DNA from: Candidatus Venteria ishoeyi
GTDB taxonomy: Bacteria > Pseudomonadota > Gammaproteobacteria > Beggiatoales > Beggiatoaceae
NCBI RefSeq assembly: GCF_030378065.1
Contig: NZ_JAUCGJ010000052.1
Location: 1 to 33,668 of the forward strand
DNA: 33,668 nucleotides
Direction: 5' to 3'
Shown: positions 9,292-17,038 of the stretch, piece by piece
Numbering within the stretch: position 1 is the stretch's first letter
Layout of the letters: every line of letters begins with the position of its first letter
The notes under the pieces: generated by a model
Told to the model about the DNA's origin: nothing
The model's input: only the letters and a program-made list of their open reading frames with translations
The model's database searches: none
Translations under genes and position numbers: made by a program

Positions 9292-9323
9292 CGGATAACA
9301 CCCCTCCAAAGGGGGGTTATCCG
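9292..9323. terminator. Hairpin after arsJ; member of a small dispersed repeat family
   Basis: CGGATAAC (9292-9299) pairs with GTTATCCG (9316-9323), with C-rich and G-rich inner arms around a short loop. It lacks a T-tract, so termination efficiency is uncertain. The same core plus the tail GTAAAGC recurs at 32183-32216 after ccmG. It separates convergent arsJ and the gspJ-like gene. Confidence 0.5.
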
Positions 9324-9330
9324 TAAAGCC

Positions 9331-9361
9331 TTCACCTTAAAATCTTAGGTTTTAAGGTGAA
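9331..9361. terminator. Perfect 12-bp hairpin overlapping the gspJ-like stop
   Basis: TTCACCTTAAAA (9331-9342) and TTTTAAGGTGAA (9350-9361) are exact inverted repeats around a 7-nt loop. The hairpin includes the stop codon and last codons (FTLKPKILR) of the minus-strand gene. There is no T-tract on either side, so it may act as a 3'-end stabiliser or weak terminator. Confidence 0.45.
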
Positions 9362-10009
9362 ATGTTCCTGCGCCATAATCGGTGCAATAATCTCGGCAAC
9401 CGGTTTGCCCTGATTGCCATCACGCAATACCATACGCACGGCAAATGGCAGGCTTTGGCGTTTTTTGGCAGACCATTTTTTCTTCCATTCAGTTTTTTCC
9501 TGTTCCATATAACGTTTTTGTGGCTTGATTTCCAGATACTCAAAACGCACTTGATAATCAGGAAATAAATGTATGGGTTCAGTTTTTTTCAAACGCTTAG
9601 CGGGATCATCAGCAAATGCCGGGGCGATGCGTAATAACAGCCCCTTATCGTCCTTGCCCGGTTTTAGCTCCCAGGCAGTTAAACCGGGTGTTCTGTCGGG
9701 GGATACGCTGGAAACCCAGGCTATTTTTTTCTGCTTGCCTTCAAATAGAATATATTTTTTTAATTTCTTACGATCCTGATACAGATGTGGGTAAGCGCCG
9801 ATTAAAGCCTGTTCGATTTGCAATAAAGCCAAGCTGTTGTCCAGTTGATTTTCCAACTGCTTGGTATTGCTGTTCCAGTCTTTCAGCGTAATGCTCAAAC
9901 CACTGGCTAATACTGCCACCACCATTGCCGCCAAAGCCATGGCGATGAGTAATTCCAGTAAAGTGAACCCTTTAGTTGACTGGTATCTTATTGAAGGTTT
10001 TTTTATCAT
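9332..10009 (-). CDS. Type II secretion pseudopilin, GspJ-like
   Basis: A 225-aa protein with a prepilin leader ending KG at residues 13-14, followed by FTLLELLIAMALAAMVVAVL, the methylated N-terminal helix with Glu+5. The remainder is a soluble domain with the length of a minor pseudopilin. The order of pseudopilins here (H-, I- and J-like reading on the minus strand) supports a GspJ identity. ATG 10009 is preferred over the TTG six bases upstream. The start lies 2 nt after the stop of the TOPRIM-like gene, which interrupts the expected gspI-gspJ adjacency. No gspK, gspG or secretin gene is in the window, so the cluster is incomplete or dispersed. Confidence 0.7.
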   Translation of the reverse strand: MIKKPSIRYQSTKGFTLLELLIAMALAAMVVAVLASGLSITLKDWNSNTKQLENQLDNSLALLQIEQALIGAYPHLYQDRKKLKKYILFEGKQKKIAWVSSVSPDRTPGLTAWELKPGKDDKGLLLRIAPAFADDPAKRLKKTEPIHLFPDYQVRFEYLEIKPQKRYMEQEKTEWKKKWSAKKRQSLPFAVRMVLRDGNQGKPVAEIIAPIMAQEHFTLKPKILR

Positions 10010-10011
10010 TG

Positions 10012-10785
10012 TCAATCAGGGGAGCAATCTTGCAGAATAGTATATAAGTGTTCTTTGAATGTATTAAAACTTGGCATATCAATACGATGTATATCAATTT
10101 CATCATCTTTTAATATATTGTTCCAGTCTTCTGCGCTATAGCTTTTTTTATGTCTATACTCTTTATTTTTTGAAAAAAATTTCTGGCAAGCATTATCAAG
10201 CTGATCTTTCAAGGGTTTTGGACTCTTATCATTACCAGAAGAAATCTTTTCCAGCTTATCGCAGTGATTGTAGGGATTTTCTTTTACTGCACATAATAGC
10301 CATACCTCGGATTTTGGACAAGGTATCATGGGTACACCAGTAGAATATCCTGCGCGTTCAAAGCCTTGTATCATTGAATCCCACTTGTCCTGCCACAGAG
10401 AGCGCGGCGAACTCCGCGTACCATCACTATCACGAAACAATATTGCAATGACAGTTTCATTTTCCTTGCGTTCTATTTCCTTTGCTTTAGTTGCTAATGC
10501 ATGGGCGTTGTTTGCAAAAAATGTGGTTTCTTTTTTTTGTTTTTTACCTGCTAATCTCATAGAACGTTTTTTTGATGAATTGTTTGAGATATCTTTTAAG
10601 GCAGTTTCACTGATAAAAGAGATGATACTATTTTCTAAAATAGAAATTTCAGTTTTTTTATAAACCAATTTATCTACAAGCACTGCCATTGGTCCATAGC
10701 GATATATACCACTATCATATGGCTTACCTCCCACCTTACAATAACCCAAATCTGTTTTACCTTCACCACTGAGCAAAAAAATCAT
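10012..10785 (-). CDS. TOPRIM-like nuclease partner of an AAA ATPase (DUF4276/DUF4435-like)
   Basis: A 257-aa cytoplasmic protein with TOPRIM-style acidic motifs: GEGKTD with Glu8, FRDSDGT with Asp119 and Asp121, then PKSEVWLL with Glu160. This E...DxD layout is typical of metal-dependent nuclease or primase-type TOPRIM folds such as those paired with ATPases in OLD-like and PARIS-like systems. Its start overlaps the ATPase stop by 4 nt (ATGA), so the two are coupled. The pair is visibly more AT-rich than its neighbours and sits inside a pseudopilin cluster, indicating horizontal insertion. I infer an anti-phage cassette. The exact family needs a profile search. Confidence 0.6.
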   Translation of the reverse strand: MIFLLSGEGKTDLGYCKVGGKPYDSGIYRYGPMAVLVDKLVYKKTEISILENSIISFISETALKDISNNSSKKRSMRLAGKKQKKETTFFANNAHALATKAKEIERKENETVIAILFRDSDGTRSSPRSLWQDKWDSMIQGFERAGYSTGVPMIPCPKSEVWLLCAVKENPYNHCDKLEKISSGNDKSPKPLKDQLDNACQKFFSKNKEYRHKKSYSAEDWNNILKDDEIDIHRIDMPSFNTFKEHLYTILQDCSPD

Positions 10786-11921
10786 ACACTTTCTTCCTGT
10801 TTGTTTAGATCAGCAACCAGATCTTCAAGATAAGTGTCTATGAATGCTTCACCCGGCCCCATTATTGTCAATTTTTCCTTGAGCATGGGAATATCAAAAA
10901 AATGTTGACTACGAGTAAAACCTTCTGGTGTTTTATAAACCAAAATCACCGATTTGCTGGCAAGCTCATCTTCCAGATAGTTTAATATCATAGGACTATG
11001 AGTTGTCACCATTATCTGTTGTGAGGTATTGACTAAAGTATCTACCAGTTTCTCAATAATTTCAGGATTGATGCCATTTTCAATTTCATCAAATAAGATA
11101 AAATTATCATTTGTCTGTAATTGTGCAAGAATAGCTAATATGCGTAATATACCATCATTAATATGATTTGAATCTATATCCTGAAAAGAATAATGCTTTA
11201 GAGGGTAGTTTTCTGTAACAGATAATTTTTTCCAGCCTCCGCGCATAGATTCAATACGATATTGGGAAAAGTTAGGGTAAAATTCTTTTAATTTATTTTC
11301 TATTGATGATTTCTGCTTATGAGATAGTTGGGATAAAAATGCAGATAAACGTTCACCGCCAACTCCAATATTTTTGAATTGAGGACGCGCAGATTGGCGA
11401 AGCAAGTGAGGAGCGAGAAGTTCCAGGGATCTAATTGTTCTGAGATCTTTTTTCAGATGCTGTAAAATTTTAGGAAATTTGTCTAAATTTAGCTGTGATA
11501 GGATAGAACCTTGATAATCAAATTGTATATTGAATTTCCCATTATTTTCTAAGGTATAGGTACGCTTTTCTACATTTAATAATATCTCACCATTTACTGT
11601 AATAGATTCTTTAGAGCAGTATAAATCAGTGCGATTAAATTCTCCATTCCAATTTAGTTCTTCACCGTCTATATCAAGGACTACATTAAAACTGATATTG
11701 CTTTTATGAGACTGTTTGTTTTTTAAATCAGATTTTTTCCAATTCCGCTTTTCTAACCAAAAATCTAAATTCCCTATTGTCAATTGGCTCAGAAATTCTA
11801 ATGCTTGTAAAATGGTTGTTTTTCCAGCACCGTTCAATCCAATAAGACAATTAAACTTATTAAGTTTTATCTGAAAATCAACAAGAGACTTAAAATTATC
11901 CAGGTAAATTGTTTTTATCAT
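10782..11921 (-). CDS. ABC/SMC-like AAA ATPase (AAA_15/AAA_21 type)
   Basis: A 379-aa protein. It opens MIKTIYLDNFKSLVDF, typical of RecF/OLD-type ATPases. Walker A is GLNGAGKT at 28-35, Walker B FILFDEIE is at 273-280 and the switch His307 lies in TTHSPM. Its signature-like stretch is NDGILRI. These ATPases dimerise on ATP and control a partner effector. The translationally coupled partner here is the TOPRIM-like gene at 10012-10785. AT-rich codon use (many AAA, TTT and ATT codons) contrasts with the flanking pseudopilin genes. It is probably the sensor/motor half of a two-gene defence system; a house-keeping repair role is less likely given the context. Confidence 0.75.
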   Translation of the reverse strand: MIKTIYLDNFKSLVDFQIKLNKFNCLIGLNGAGKTTILQALEFLSQLTIGNLDFWLEKRNWKKSDLKNKQSHKSNISFNVVLDIDGEELNWNGEFNRTDLYCSKESITVNGEILLNVEKRTYTLENNGKFNIQFDYQGSILSQLNLDKFPKILQHLKKDLRTIRSLELLAPHLLRQSARPQFKNIGVGGERLSAFLSQLSHKQKSSIENKLKEFYPNFSQYRIESMRGGWKKLSVTENYPLKHYSFQDIDSNHINDGILRILAILAQLQTNDNFILFDEIENGINPEIIEKLVDTLVNTSQQIMVTTHSPMILNYLEDELASKSVILVYKTPEGFTRSQHFFDIPMLKEKLTIMGPGEAFIDTYLEDLVADLNKQEESV

Positions 11922-11941
11922 AGATAAGACCTATTTTTTCA

Positions 11942-12346
11942 TTACTGCGAGGGGATAGATTTAAGCCGTTTCCAGCGTAATGCCCGTAGCTGACCAACAT
12001 CCTGACTGGTTTTACCTAAGTAATAAGGCTCCAGGACATAAAGAATTTTTTTGGTTTGCCGGGGAGGGGCTTTTAAGTAATCTTCAGTTTGTAAGGCTAA
12101 ATCTGTCTTATTGGAGGCGTGGGTTTCCGGGTAGTCGGTTTTGCGTTCTGCCTGTCCGACATTGATTGCCGCGCGCTCATCAATGCTGCGCTCCAGTCCT
12201 TCTATGGCGCGCCAGGCCAGACGTTTGCTACTGCCGGAAATCGCCATGATGGAACCTAAGACCAAACCGACTATGGTGAGTGCAACCAGGACTTCCAATA
12301 AGGTAAAACCTTGTGTACCCGTTTGTGCAGAGGGTAAATTTTTCAT
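11942..12346 (-). CDS. Type II secretion pseudopilin, GspI-like
   Basis: A 134-aa protein with a short prepilin leader (MKNLPSAQTGTQG) and the N-terminal helix FTLLEVLVALTIVGLVLGSI, so cleavage would follow Gly13. GspI-type features are the FTLLEVLVAL helix and the small size. ATG 12346 is chosen because it gives a standard leader; a longer frame would run through the GspH-like gene. It begins 4 nt after the GspH-like stop, consistent with one operon. Its natural successor gspJ is displaced about 1.9 kb downstream by the ATPase/TOPRIM pair. Confidence 0.7.
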   Translation of the reverse strand: MKNLPSAQTGTQGFTLLEVLVALTIVGLVLGSIMAISGSSKRLAWRAIEGLERSIDERAAINVGQAERKTDYPETHASNKTDLALQTEDYLKAPPRQTKKILYVLEPYYLGKTSQDVGQLRALRWKRLKSIPSQ

Positions 12347-12350
12347 GTAT

Positions 12351-12971
12351 TTATTTTGTGGTCTCGGTTGTGACTTTACCGGTGATAGGATTGATCGCCA
12401 CTTTAATTTCAAAGCTTTTGCGCTTAAACACAAATTCTCCACCACTGGAGCCGCCACCGGGATAAAATGTCACTTCATAGACTTTCTTGTTATCCGTTTG
12501 TTTATTGTTTATTTGAGTGCTGTGAATTTCAGCGCCCTTACTGATCCATTGTCCCGGTTGCGGTGGTTTTTGTTTGTTACTGTTTTTGGGTACACCATAG
12601 AGTTTGACTTCAGCTAATTGCCCTTGAATAGTTGCCATGCGTCTGGCGTAATTGAGTACGGCAACGGCTTCACGCACTTCTGCCTGCAAGCGGGTAAATT
12701 CGTTACCCCCCATGCGTGGCACAATCAAGGCGCTGGCAAGCGCGATAATCACCAGCACGATTAATAGTTCAAACAGGGTGAAACCTTGTGTAAAGAATGA
12801 GAATTCAATAACCCCAGCGTCTAGCGGCGCTTTTACGCGCGACTCTGCGTTGTCGCTCCGGTTGCATAGAATAACTATGCGCCCATCGCGCCGCCTTGAT
12901 TTGCGCGCAAAATCACTCGCTATACTTTCTGGTTTTATTAAATTCTCATTCCTAAGGTGTTTTTTATTCAC
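12351..12971 (-). CDS. Type II secretion pseudopilin, GspH-like, with repeat-derived N-terminus
   Basis: The recognisable part starts at TQGFTLFELLIVLVIIALAS, a prepilin cleavage site and helix at residues 61-80 of this frame. The C-terminal domain has the size of a GspH/FimT pseudopilin and a Gly-rich GGGSSGGEF loop. The leader is abnormal: the only plausible start is GTG 12971, giving about 63 residues before the cleavage site. Residues 7-60 are translated from a 161-bp palindromic repeat (12793-12953). Normal leaders are about 6-30 residues. Either a repeat has replaced the original start, or translation begins at a rare codon closer in (an ATT about eight codons before the cleavage site). 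The gene may therefore be impaired. Confidence 0.6.
   Translation of the reverse strand: MNKKHLRNENLIKPESIASDFARKSRRRDGRIVILCNRSDNAESRVKAPLDAGVIEFSFFTQGFTLFELLIVLVIIALASALIVPRMGGNEFTRLQAEVREAVAVLNYARRMATIQGQLAEVKLYGVPKNSNKQKPPQPGQWISKGAEIHSTQINNKQTDNKKVYEVTFYPGGGSSGGEFVFKRKSFEIKVAINPITGKVTTETTK
12793..12953. repeat. 161-bp palindromic repeat, divergent subtype
   Basis: The ends GAATGAGAATT (12795-12805) and AATTCTCATTC (12941-12951) are perfect inverted repeats. The centre is GCATAG-N5-CTATGC (12864-12880). The arms pair imperfectly along their length (AATAA, CCAG/CTGG, CGCGC blocks). Length, outer ends (CTC-x-x-TCCTAAGG) and centre match the copies at 17571-18053 and 25409-25568, but the inner arms differ and are GC-richer. 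It overlaps the start of the gspH-like gene. Confidence 0.75.
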
Positions 12972-13000
12972 TGAATGTTGTGTGCCCCGTTTTGTTTGGA

Positions 13001-13078
13001 CAGCGCAAAAACCAGCGTGAAGTACAAAGCAGTTTTTTGCGCCTTAAAGTGTGAAAAAGAAGCTTTTACATAACCCTT
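13001..13078 (-). repeat. Dispersed intergenic repeat (copy 1)
   Basis: Read on the minus strand this stretch shares the 18-mer AAAAGCTTCTTTTTCACA and then TACTTCACGCTG, with similar spacing, with 28735-28825. Its beginning, GGGTTATG-TAAAAGC, also resembles the tail of the hairpin repeats at 9292 and 32183. It lies immediately downstream of the MTIP stop and upstream of the gspH-like gene. Confidence 0.55.
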
Positions 13079-13079
13079 C

Positions 13080-13838
13080 TTATTCATTCAGCAAAGGAAT
13101 CAAATGTGCTAACACGGTGCGCGCGTGTCCAACGCCAATGCGGATATTGTGATTAATTTCATCCATACTGATTTCTGCTGCGCCCCGCCCTGCTGCGGCA
13201 TTGGCAACAATGGCGCAGGTGGCATAGCACAGGTCCAGCTCTTTGGCGAGCGCGGCTTCCGGCATACCGGTCATGCCGACAATATCACAACCATCTTTTT
13301 CCAGGCGATCAATTTCGGCAGCCGTTTCCAGACGTGGCCCCTGCATAGCGGCGTAGACACCTTGGTTATGAACCTTTAAATCAGGCTGTTCCGCTGCCAG
13401 TAATAATTTATTGCGTAATGTCGCACAATAGGGCTGGGTAAAATCAATATGTGTCACAGGCTGTGAGTTCAAGCCTTCTGATTCTTCAAAAAAGGTATGC
13501 GCGCGCCCTGAAGTATAATCGATTAATTGATGCGGTATGACTAAATCAGTTGGCTGCATATCCGCATGAATGCCACCCACAGCAGCAAAGGCCAGCACCC
13601 GTTTGACCCCCAGATATTGCAGGCTCCAAAGGTTAGCGCGGTAATTGACCTGATGTGGCGGAATCGTGTGTCCATAACCGTGGCGGGGTAAAAATAAAAT
13701 GGATGTCCCGGCATAACGCCCGAACATCACAGGCCCGGAAGGCGGCCCATAAGGGGTATGCACCGCGCGTCTGCGCTCAATTTCCATACCTTCTAAAGAG
13801 GCAACGCCCGTGCCTCCGATAATCGCCAATTCTGTCAC
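13080..13838 (-). CDS. mtnP: S-methyl-5'-thioinosine phosphorylase (MTAP/PNP family)
   Basis: A 252-aa purine nucleoside phosphorylase-type enzyme. It opens LAIIGGTGV, with the phosphate-binding PRHGYGHTIPPH at about 52-63, AFAAVGGI, and the C-terminal GCDIVGMTGMPEAALAKEL substrate region. It phosphorolyses the polyamine by-product methylthioinosine (or methylthioadenosine) to a free purine and methylthioribose 1-phosphate. The adjacent hpt would salvage hypoxanthine, which favours the methylthioinosine form known from Pseudomonas PA3004 rather than the adenosine form. The start is GTG 13838, 2 nt after the hpt stop, so the two form an operon. Substrate choice is inference. Confidence 0.85.
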   Translation of the reverse strand: MTELAIIGGTGVASLEGMEIERRRAVHTPYGPPSGPVMFGRYAGTSILFLPRHGYGHTIPPHQVNYRANLWSLQYLGVKRVLAFAAVGGIHADMQPTDLVIPHQLIDYTSGRAHTFFEESEGLNSQPVTHIDFTQPYCATLRNKLLLAAEQPDLKVHNQGVYAAMQGPRLETAAEIDRLEKDGCDIVGMTGMPEAALAKELDLCYATCAIVANAAAGRGAAEISMDEINHNIRIGVGHARTVLAHLIPLLNE

Positions 13839-13840
13839 GT

Positions 13841-14404
13841 CTATAACCCTTTTACTGCATAAATGCCGGCAGCATTGCGCAAATAATGATGATAATCCAA
13901 ACCAAAACCAAATACATAACGATTTGGAATTTTAAGCCCGGTAAAGTCAGCTGCTGGCAAACCATCCGGCGCTCTGGCATTTTCCTTGTCAACCAACACC
14001 GCAGTATACACCTGTTGCGCGCCTGCTTGCTCACAGTATTCCACAACGGCCTGCATGGTGATACCTTCATCTAAAATATCATCAATAATCAATAAAGTGC
14101 GATTTTTAATATCCATATCGGGATATTTTTTCCAGTGTAGCTTTTCACCCTGGGTATTGCCGCGATAACGGGTAGCCTGGATACTGTCCAGTTGTAGTGG
14201 AAAATCCAGTTGCGTCAGTAATAAACCCGTGGGGATAATACCACCGGTTAATAAGCTCAGACACAGCGGATTACGATCATGTAAGTTTTGCGTGATTGCG
14301 ACAGCCATATCCGTTAAAGCCTGTTCAATCATATCTTGATCGCAAATCAGTTCCGCTTCCTGTTGTATCTGGCGAATCTCTTCAAGGGAATGTGTTGTTT
14401 TCAT
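13841..14404 (-). CDS. hpt: Hypoxanthine-guanine phosphoribosyltransferase
   Basis: A 187-aa cytoplasmic type I phosphoribosyltransferase. The PRPP-binding motif LLIIDDILDEGIT is at 104-116. LLTGGIIPTG (51-60) is the pyrophosphate loop and RYRGNT follows. It converts hypoxanthine or guanine plus PRPP to IMP or GMP. Gene order places it immediately upstream of the thioinosine phosphorylase, so hypoxanthine released there can be recaptured. ATG 14404 gives a full-length family member. No regulatory element was recognised. Confidence 0.85.
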   Translation of the reverse strand: MKTTHSLEEIRQIQQEAELICDQDMIEQALTDMAVAITQNLHDRNPLCLSLLTGGIIPTGLLLTQLDFPLQLDSIQATRYRGNTQGEKLHWKKYPDMDIKNRTLLIIDDILDEGITMQAVVEYCEQAGAQQVYTAVLVDKENARAPDGLPAADFTGLKIPNRYVFGFGLDYHHYLRNAAGIYAVKGL

Positions 14405-14428
14405 ATGCTAATTAACCTGCATTTGGCT

Positions 14429-14908
14429 TTACAGCCGCTGAATATGCCAATCTTCTATATACTCCCCCAACAACTTGCTTAGTTCGGAAAAGCCTTCTAA
14501 GGCTTCATGATAAACCAGAATCATTTTATTTTGATCATTAAACACAGTGACGATGCCTAAATCACTATATTCCCGAATCTGTTCCAGTTCTGCCCAGGGG
14601 TATAAACGGTTTTGTAAAAAGCTTTTGACTCTTAAACCATCTTGCTCTGCAAAGATGGTACTGTTTAAGAAATATAAGATATTAAAATAGCGTTGCATCA
14701 GGTAAGTAGCTAATAGCGTAAATAAAAATAATAAACCACGCTGCCATTCAGACCAGTCGCCAGTAATTGTTTGCAGCAATAAAATAAGATTTAACGGTAT
14801 AAACAGTAAGATGATACTGAATAGCAGAACTTGGTTGGCTATGCTATAGCCAAATAAGGGGGCTTGATTACCAATCAATAAGTCGTATTGGTGTTTTTGC
14901 GCATTCAT
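14429..14908 (-). CDS. Small membrane protein with PH-like domain
   Basis: A 159-aa protein. Two membrane segments (about 24-46 and 58-75: VLLFSIILLFIPLNLILLL and LLFLFTLLATYLM) are followed by a soluble domain containing YPWAELEQIREY, the pattern of bacterial PH-like (YcxB/YdbT type) domains. ATG 14908 is chosen over the in-frame TTG 14977, which lacks support. It sits 24 nt upstream of hpt on the same strand and could be cotranscribed. The function is unknown. Confidence 0.55.
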   Translation of the reverse strand: MNAQKHQYDLLIGNQAPLFGYSIANQVLLFSIILLFIPLNLILLLQTITGDWSEWQRGLLFLFTLLATYLMQRYFNILYFLNSTIFAEQDGLRVKSFLQNRLYPWAELEQIREYSDLGIVTVFNDQNKMILVYHEALEGFSELSKLLGEYIEDWHIQRL

Positions 14909-15009
14909 GGAAAATAGCCTTTTGATGTCAGAAAAGGCTTTGCAGTCTACAAGTTTATGATTAACGAATAGGGGCAATAAGCAGGGAAAGTGGCAGGTTC
15001 AGATTCATT

Positions 15010-15036
15010 CCAGGTTTGAGCAACCTGGAAGGTTTT
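15010..15036. terminator. Hairpin with T-tract
   Basis: CCAGGTT (15010-15016) pairs with AACCTGG (15022-15028), followed on the plus strand by a run of T. Both adjacent genes are on the minus strand, where the hairpin lies just after the DUF3501 stop (15038) but is preceded by the A-run instead. It could stop antisense transcription, or serve as a bidirectional terminator without a strong minus-strand T-tract. Confidence 0.45.
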
Positions 15037-15037
15037 T

Positions 15038-15622
15038 TTATTGTAAATCCGCCAGTAAAGCGGCTTTATTGGCTTCAGGCAAGGACTCAACTGCCACGTT
15101 GTAAGCCGGGTGCGCAATGCCCATACTTAAATCAGCCCCCGCTTTCAGTGCCGCAATCATGTCATCGTTTAATTCCAAACGCATGAAATGCACCGCAGAG
15201 GTTTTTTCTTCATTGGTGCGCTCCAGGTCTTCATTGGCAATGGGATAAACCTTGTCATATCCCGCCACACAAAGCCATACCTGCTCTTCAATGCCTTTTA
15301 ACTGCATCAGCGCCTGCTGGCGTTCTTCCACGTCCTGATATTCAAGCATAAACGTCGCTTTCAGGTTTTTGCCATCAGGAATCAATGGATTATAAGTGTC
15401 TAATTCTTCATTGATCGCTGCTGCTTCAAAAATACGCTCCACCCGCAGCATTTCCTGAATCTGATATTGCATGGTGAGTCGATCTTCAAAATACAAGGTT
15501 GCATGATCTCCCAGTGCAATCTGGCGATTTTTTTTGTGTGCCATGACCTTGGCACGGAACGCATTACGCGCTTCGGCGTATTGTTCCAGACTGTAAAGAT
15601 CTTCGCGTGTTAATTTATGCAT
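15038..15622 (-). CDS. DUF3501 family protein
   Basis: A 194-aa soluble protein without signal or membrane segments. It starts MHKLTREDLYSLEQYAEARN and includes YFEDRLTMQYQIQEMLRVE and NPLIPDGKNLKATFMLEY, the conserved pattern of DUF3501. This family typically sits with rubrerythrin and a CCG-domain iron-sulfur protein, as here (15668-17002 and 17039-17458). The function is unknown; context suggests oxidative stress defence. It is the last gene of the presumed OxyR-controlled operon. Confidence 0.8.
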   Translation of the reverse strand: MHKLTREDLYSLEQYAEARNAFRAKVMAHKKNRQIALGDHATLYFEDRLTMQYQIQEMLRVERIFEAAAINEELDTYNPLIPDGKNLKATFMLEYQDVEERQQALMQLKGIEEQVWLCVAGYDKVYPIANEDLERTNEEKTSAVHFMRLELNDDMIAALKAGADLSMGIAHPAYNVAVESLPEANKAALLADLQ

Positions 15623-15667
15623 TATTTATTTCCCAATTGATAATTTGCTATGAGATGGAAGTGGTTT

Positions 15668-17002
15668 TCATTGAATTCCATAAGCCTGACGTATCAAAGT
15701 AATTGGATGGGCTGGCTCACGTCCATCTTTTAAGCCATTTTCAATGTGATGTCCCGCCATCGCGCAATCACTGCCATAGTGATCCGCTGCATTCTTCTTC
15801 ACCCGATTCACCACGGGTTTAACAATTTTCATTGCAGTTTCATGGAATTCTTTTTTCACTGCATAAGTACCATCATGACCGGAACAACGCTCAATAATAT
15901 CCACCTGGGTATCAGGAATCAGCATCAACAATTCTTTGGTTTTCTGCCCGATATTTTGTACCCGCTGATGACAGGCCGCGTGGTAAGAGACCTTACCTAG
16001 ACCTTGTTTGAAATCCGTATTCAGCTTGCCTGCGCGGTGGCGCAACATCAGGTATTCAAACGGATCATAAAAAGCCTGTTTCACTTTTTGTACATCGGCA
16101 TCATCGGGGAACATTAATGGCAATTCCTGCTTAAACATCAATACGCAGGAAGGCACCAGTGCAGTGAGATCATAACCTTCATCCACCAGTTTCGCCAGCA
16201 CTGGAATATTAAAATTCTTGGCCTCTTCCACGGCTTCCAGATGCCCTAATTCTAATTTAGGCATACCACAGCAACGTTCTTTTTCTGCCAGAATGACAGG
16301 AATAGCGTTGTGTTCACAAACCGCAACAAAATCCTCGCCAATATCAGGCTCGTTACGATTCATATAACAAGTTGCAAATAAGGCTAATTTACCTGTGGTT
16401 GCGCCCGCAGCTTCTGCCTGGGCTTGGCTTTGATGTTTACTGATGCGATTGCGCAGGGTATTACTGTGATATTTTGGTAATTTGGCATCCGCATGTACAC
16501 CCAGGGTTGCTTCCATGAGTTTGCGCGTGGGTTTGCAGTTATTGGCAAAGTTGACCACACCGGAAATAACCGGAATCCCCGCCAGACTACCTACCGCATC
16601 CGTACTGGTCAGAATTTTATCACGGTTTGAAACCTTACCATTTTTATATTTAACAGCTTTGGCACGCAACATTAAATGCGGAAAATCCAGATTCCATTCA
16701 TGGGGTGGTACATAAGGGCATTTAGTCATATAACACAGATCACACAAATAACAGTGATCCACAACTTTCCAGTAATCTGACAGTGCAACGCCGTCCACTT
16801 CCAGGGTTTCAGATTCATCCACCAAATCGAACAAGGTCGGAAAAGCATGACATAAACTGACGCAACGACGACAACCATGACAGATGTCAAATACCCGCTC
16901 CAGTTCTGTAAACAGGGCTTCTTCGTTATAAAACTCCGGGTTTTTCCAGTCTAAAGCATGACGGGTTGGTGCTTCGAGACTACCTTCACGAACAGTGGAC
17001 AT
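15668..17002 (-). CDS. Iron-sulfur oxidoreductase with ferredoxin and CCG domains (GlpC/HdrD-like)
   Basis: A 444-aa protein. The N-terminal ferredoxin motifs are CHGCRRCVSLCHAFP (Cys41-51) and CYLCDLCYMTKCP (Cys84-95), enough for two 4Fe-4S clusters. Two cysteine-rich CCG domains follow: ERCCGMPKLE at about 242-251, and AACHQRVQN with RCSGHDGTY near the C-terminus. Relatives are electron-transfer subunits such as GlpC, glycolate oxidase GlcF and heterodisulfide reductase. Beside rubrerythrin it may pass electrons for peroxide reduction (inference). ATG 17002 is chosen over GTG 17005 because GGAG is then correctly spaced. It follows rubrerythrin by 36 nt. Confidence 0.85.
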   Translation of the reverse strand: MSTVREGSLEAPTRHALDWKNPEFYNEEALFTELERVFDICHGCRRCVSLCHAFPTLFDLVDESETLEVDGVALSDYWKVVDHCYLCDLCYMTKCPYVPPHEWNLDFPHLMLRAKAVKYKNGKVSNRDKILTSTDAVGSLAGIPVISGVVNFANNCKPTRKLMEATLGVHADAKLPKYHSNTLRNRISKHQSQAQAEAAGATTGKLALFATCYMNRNEPDIGEDFVAVCEHNAIPVILAEKERCCGMPKLELGHLEAVEEAKNFNIPVLAKLVDEGYDLTALVPSCVLMFKQELPLMFPDDADVQKVKQAFYDPFEYLMLRHRAGKLNTDFKQGLGKVSYHAACHQRVQNIGQKTKELLMLIPDTQVDIIERCSGHDGTYAVKKEFHETAMKIVKPVVNRVKKNAADHYGSDCAMAGHHIENGLKDGREPAHPITLIRQAYGIQ

Positions 17003-17038
17003 CACCTTCTCCTTTTCGGGTTTGCATAAATTTTTTGG

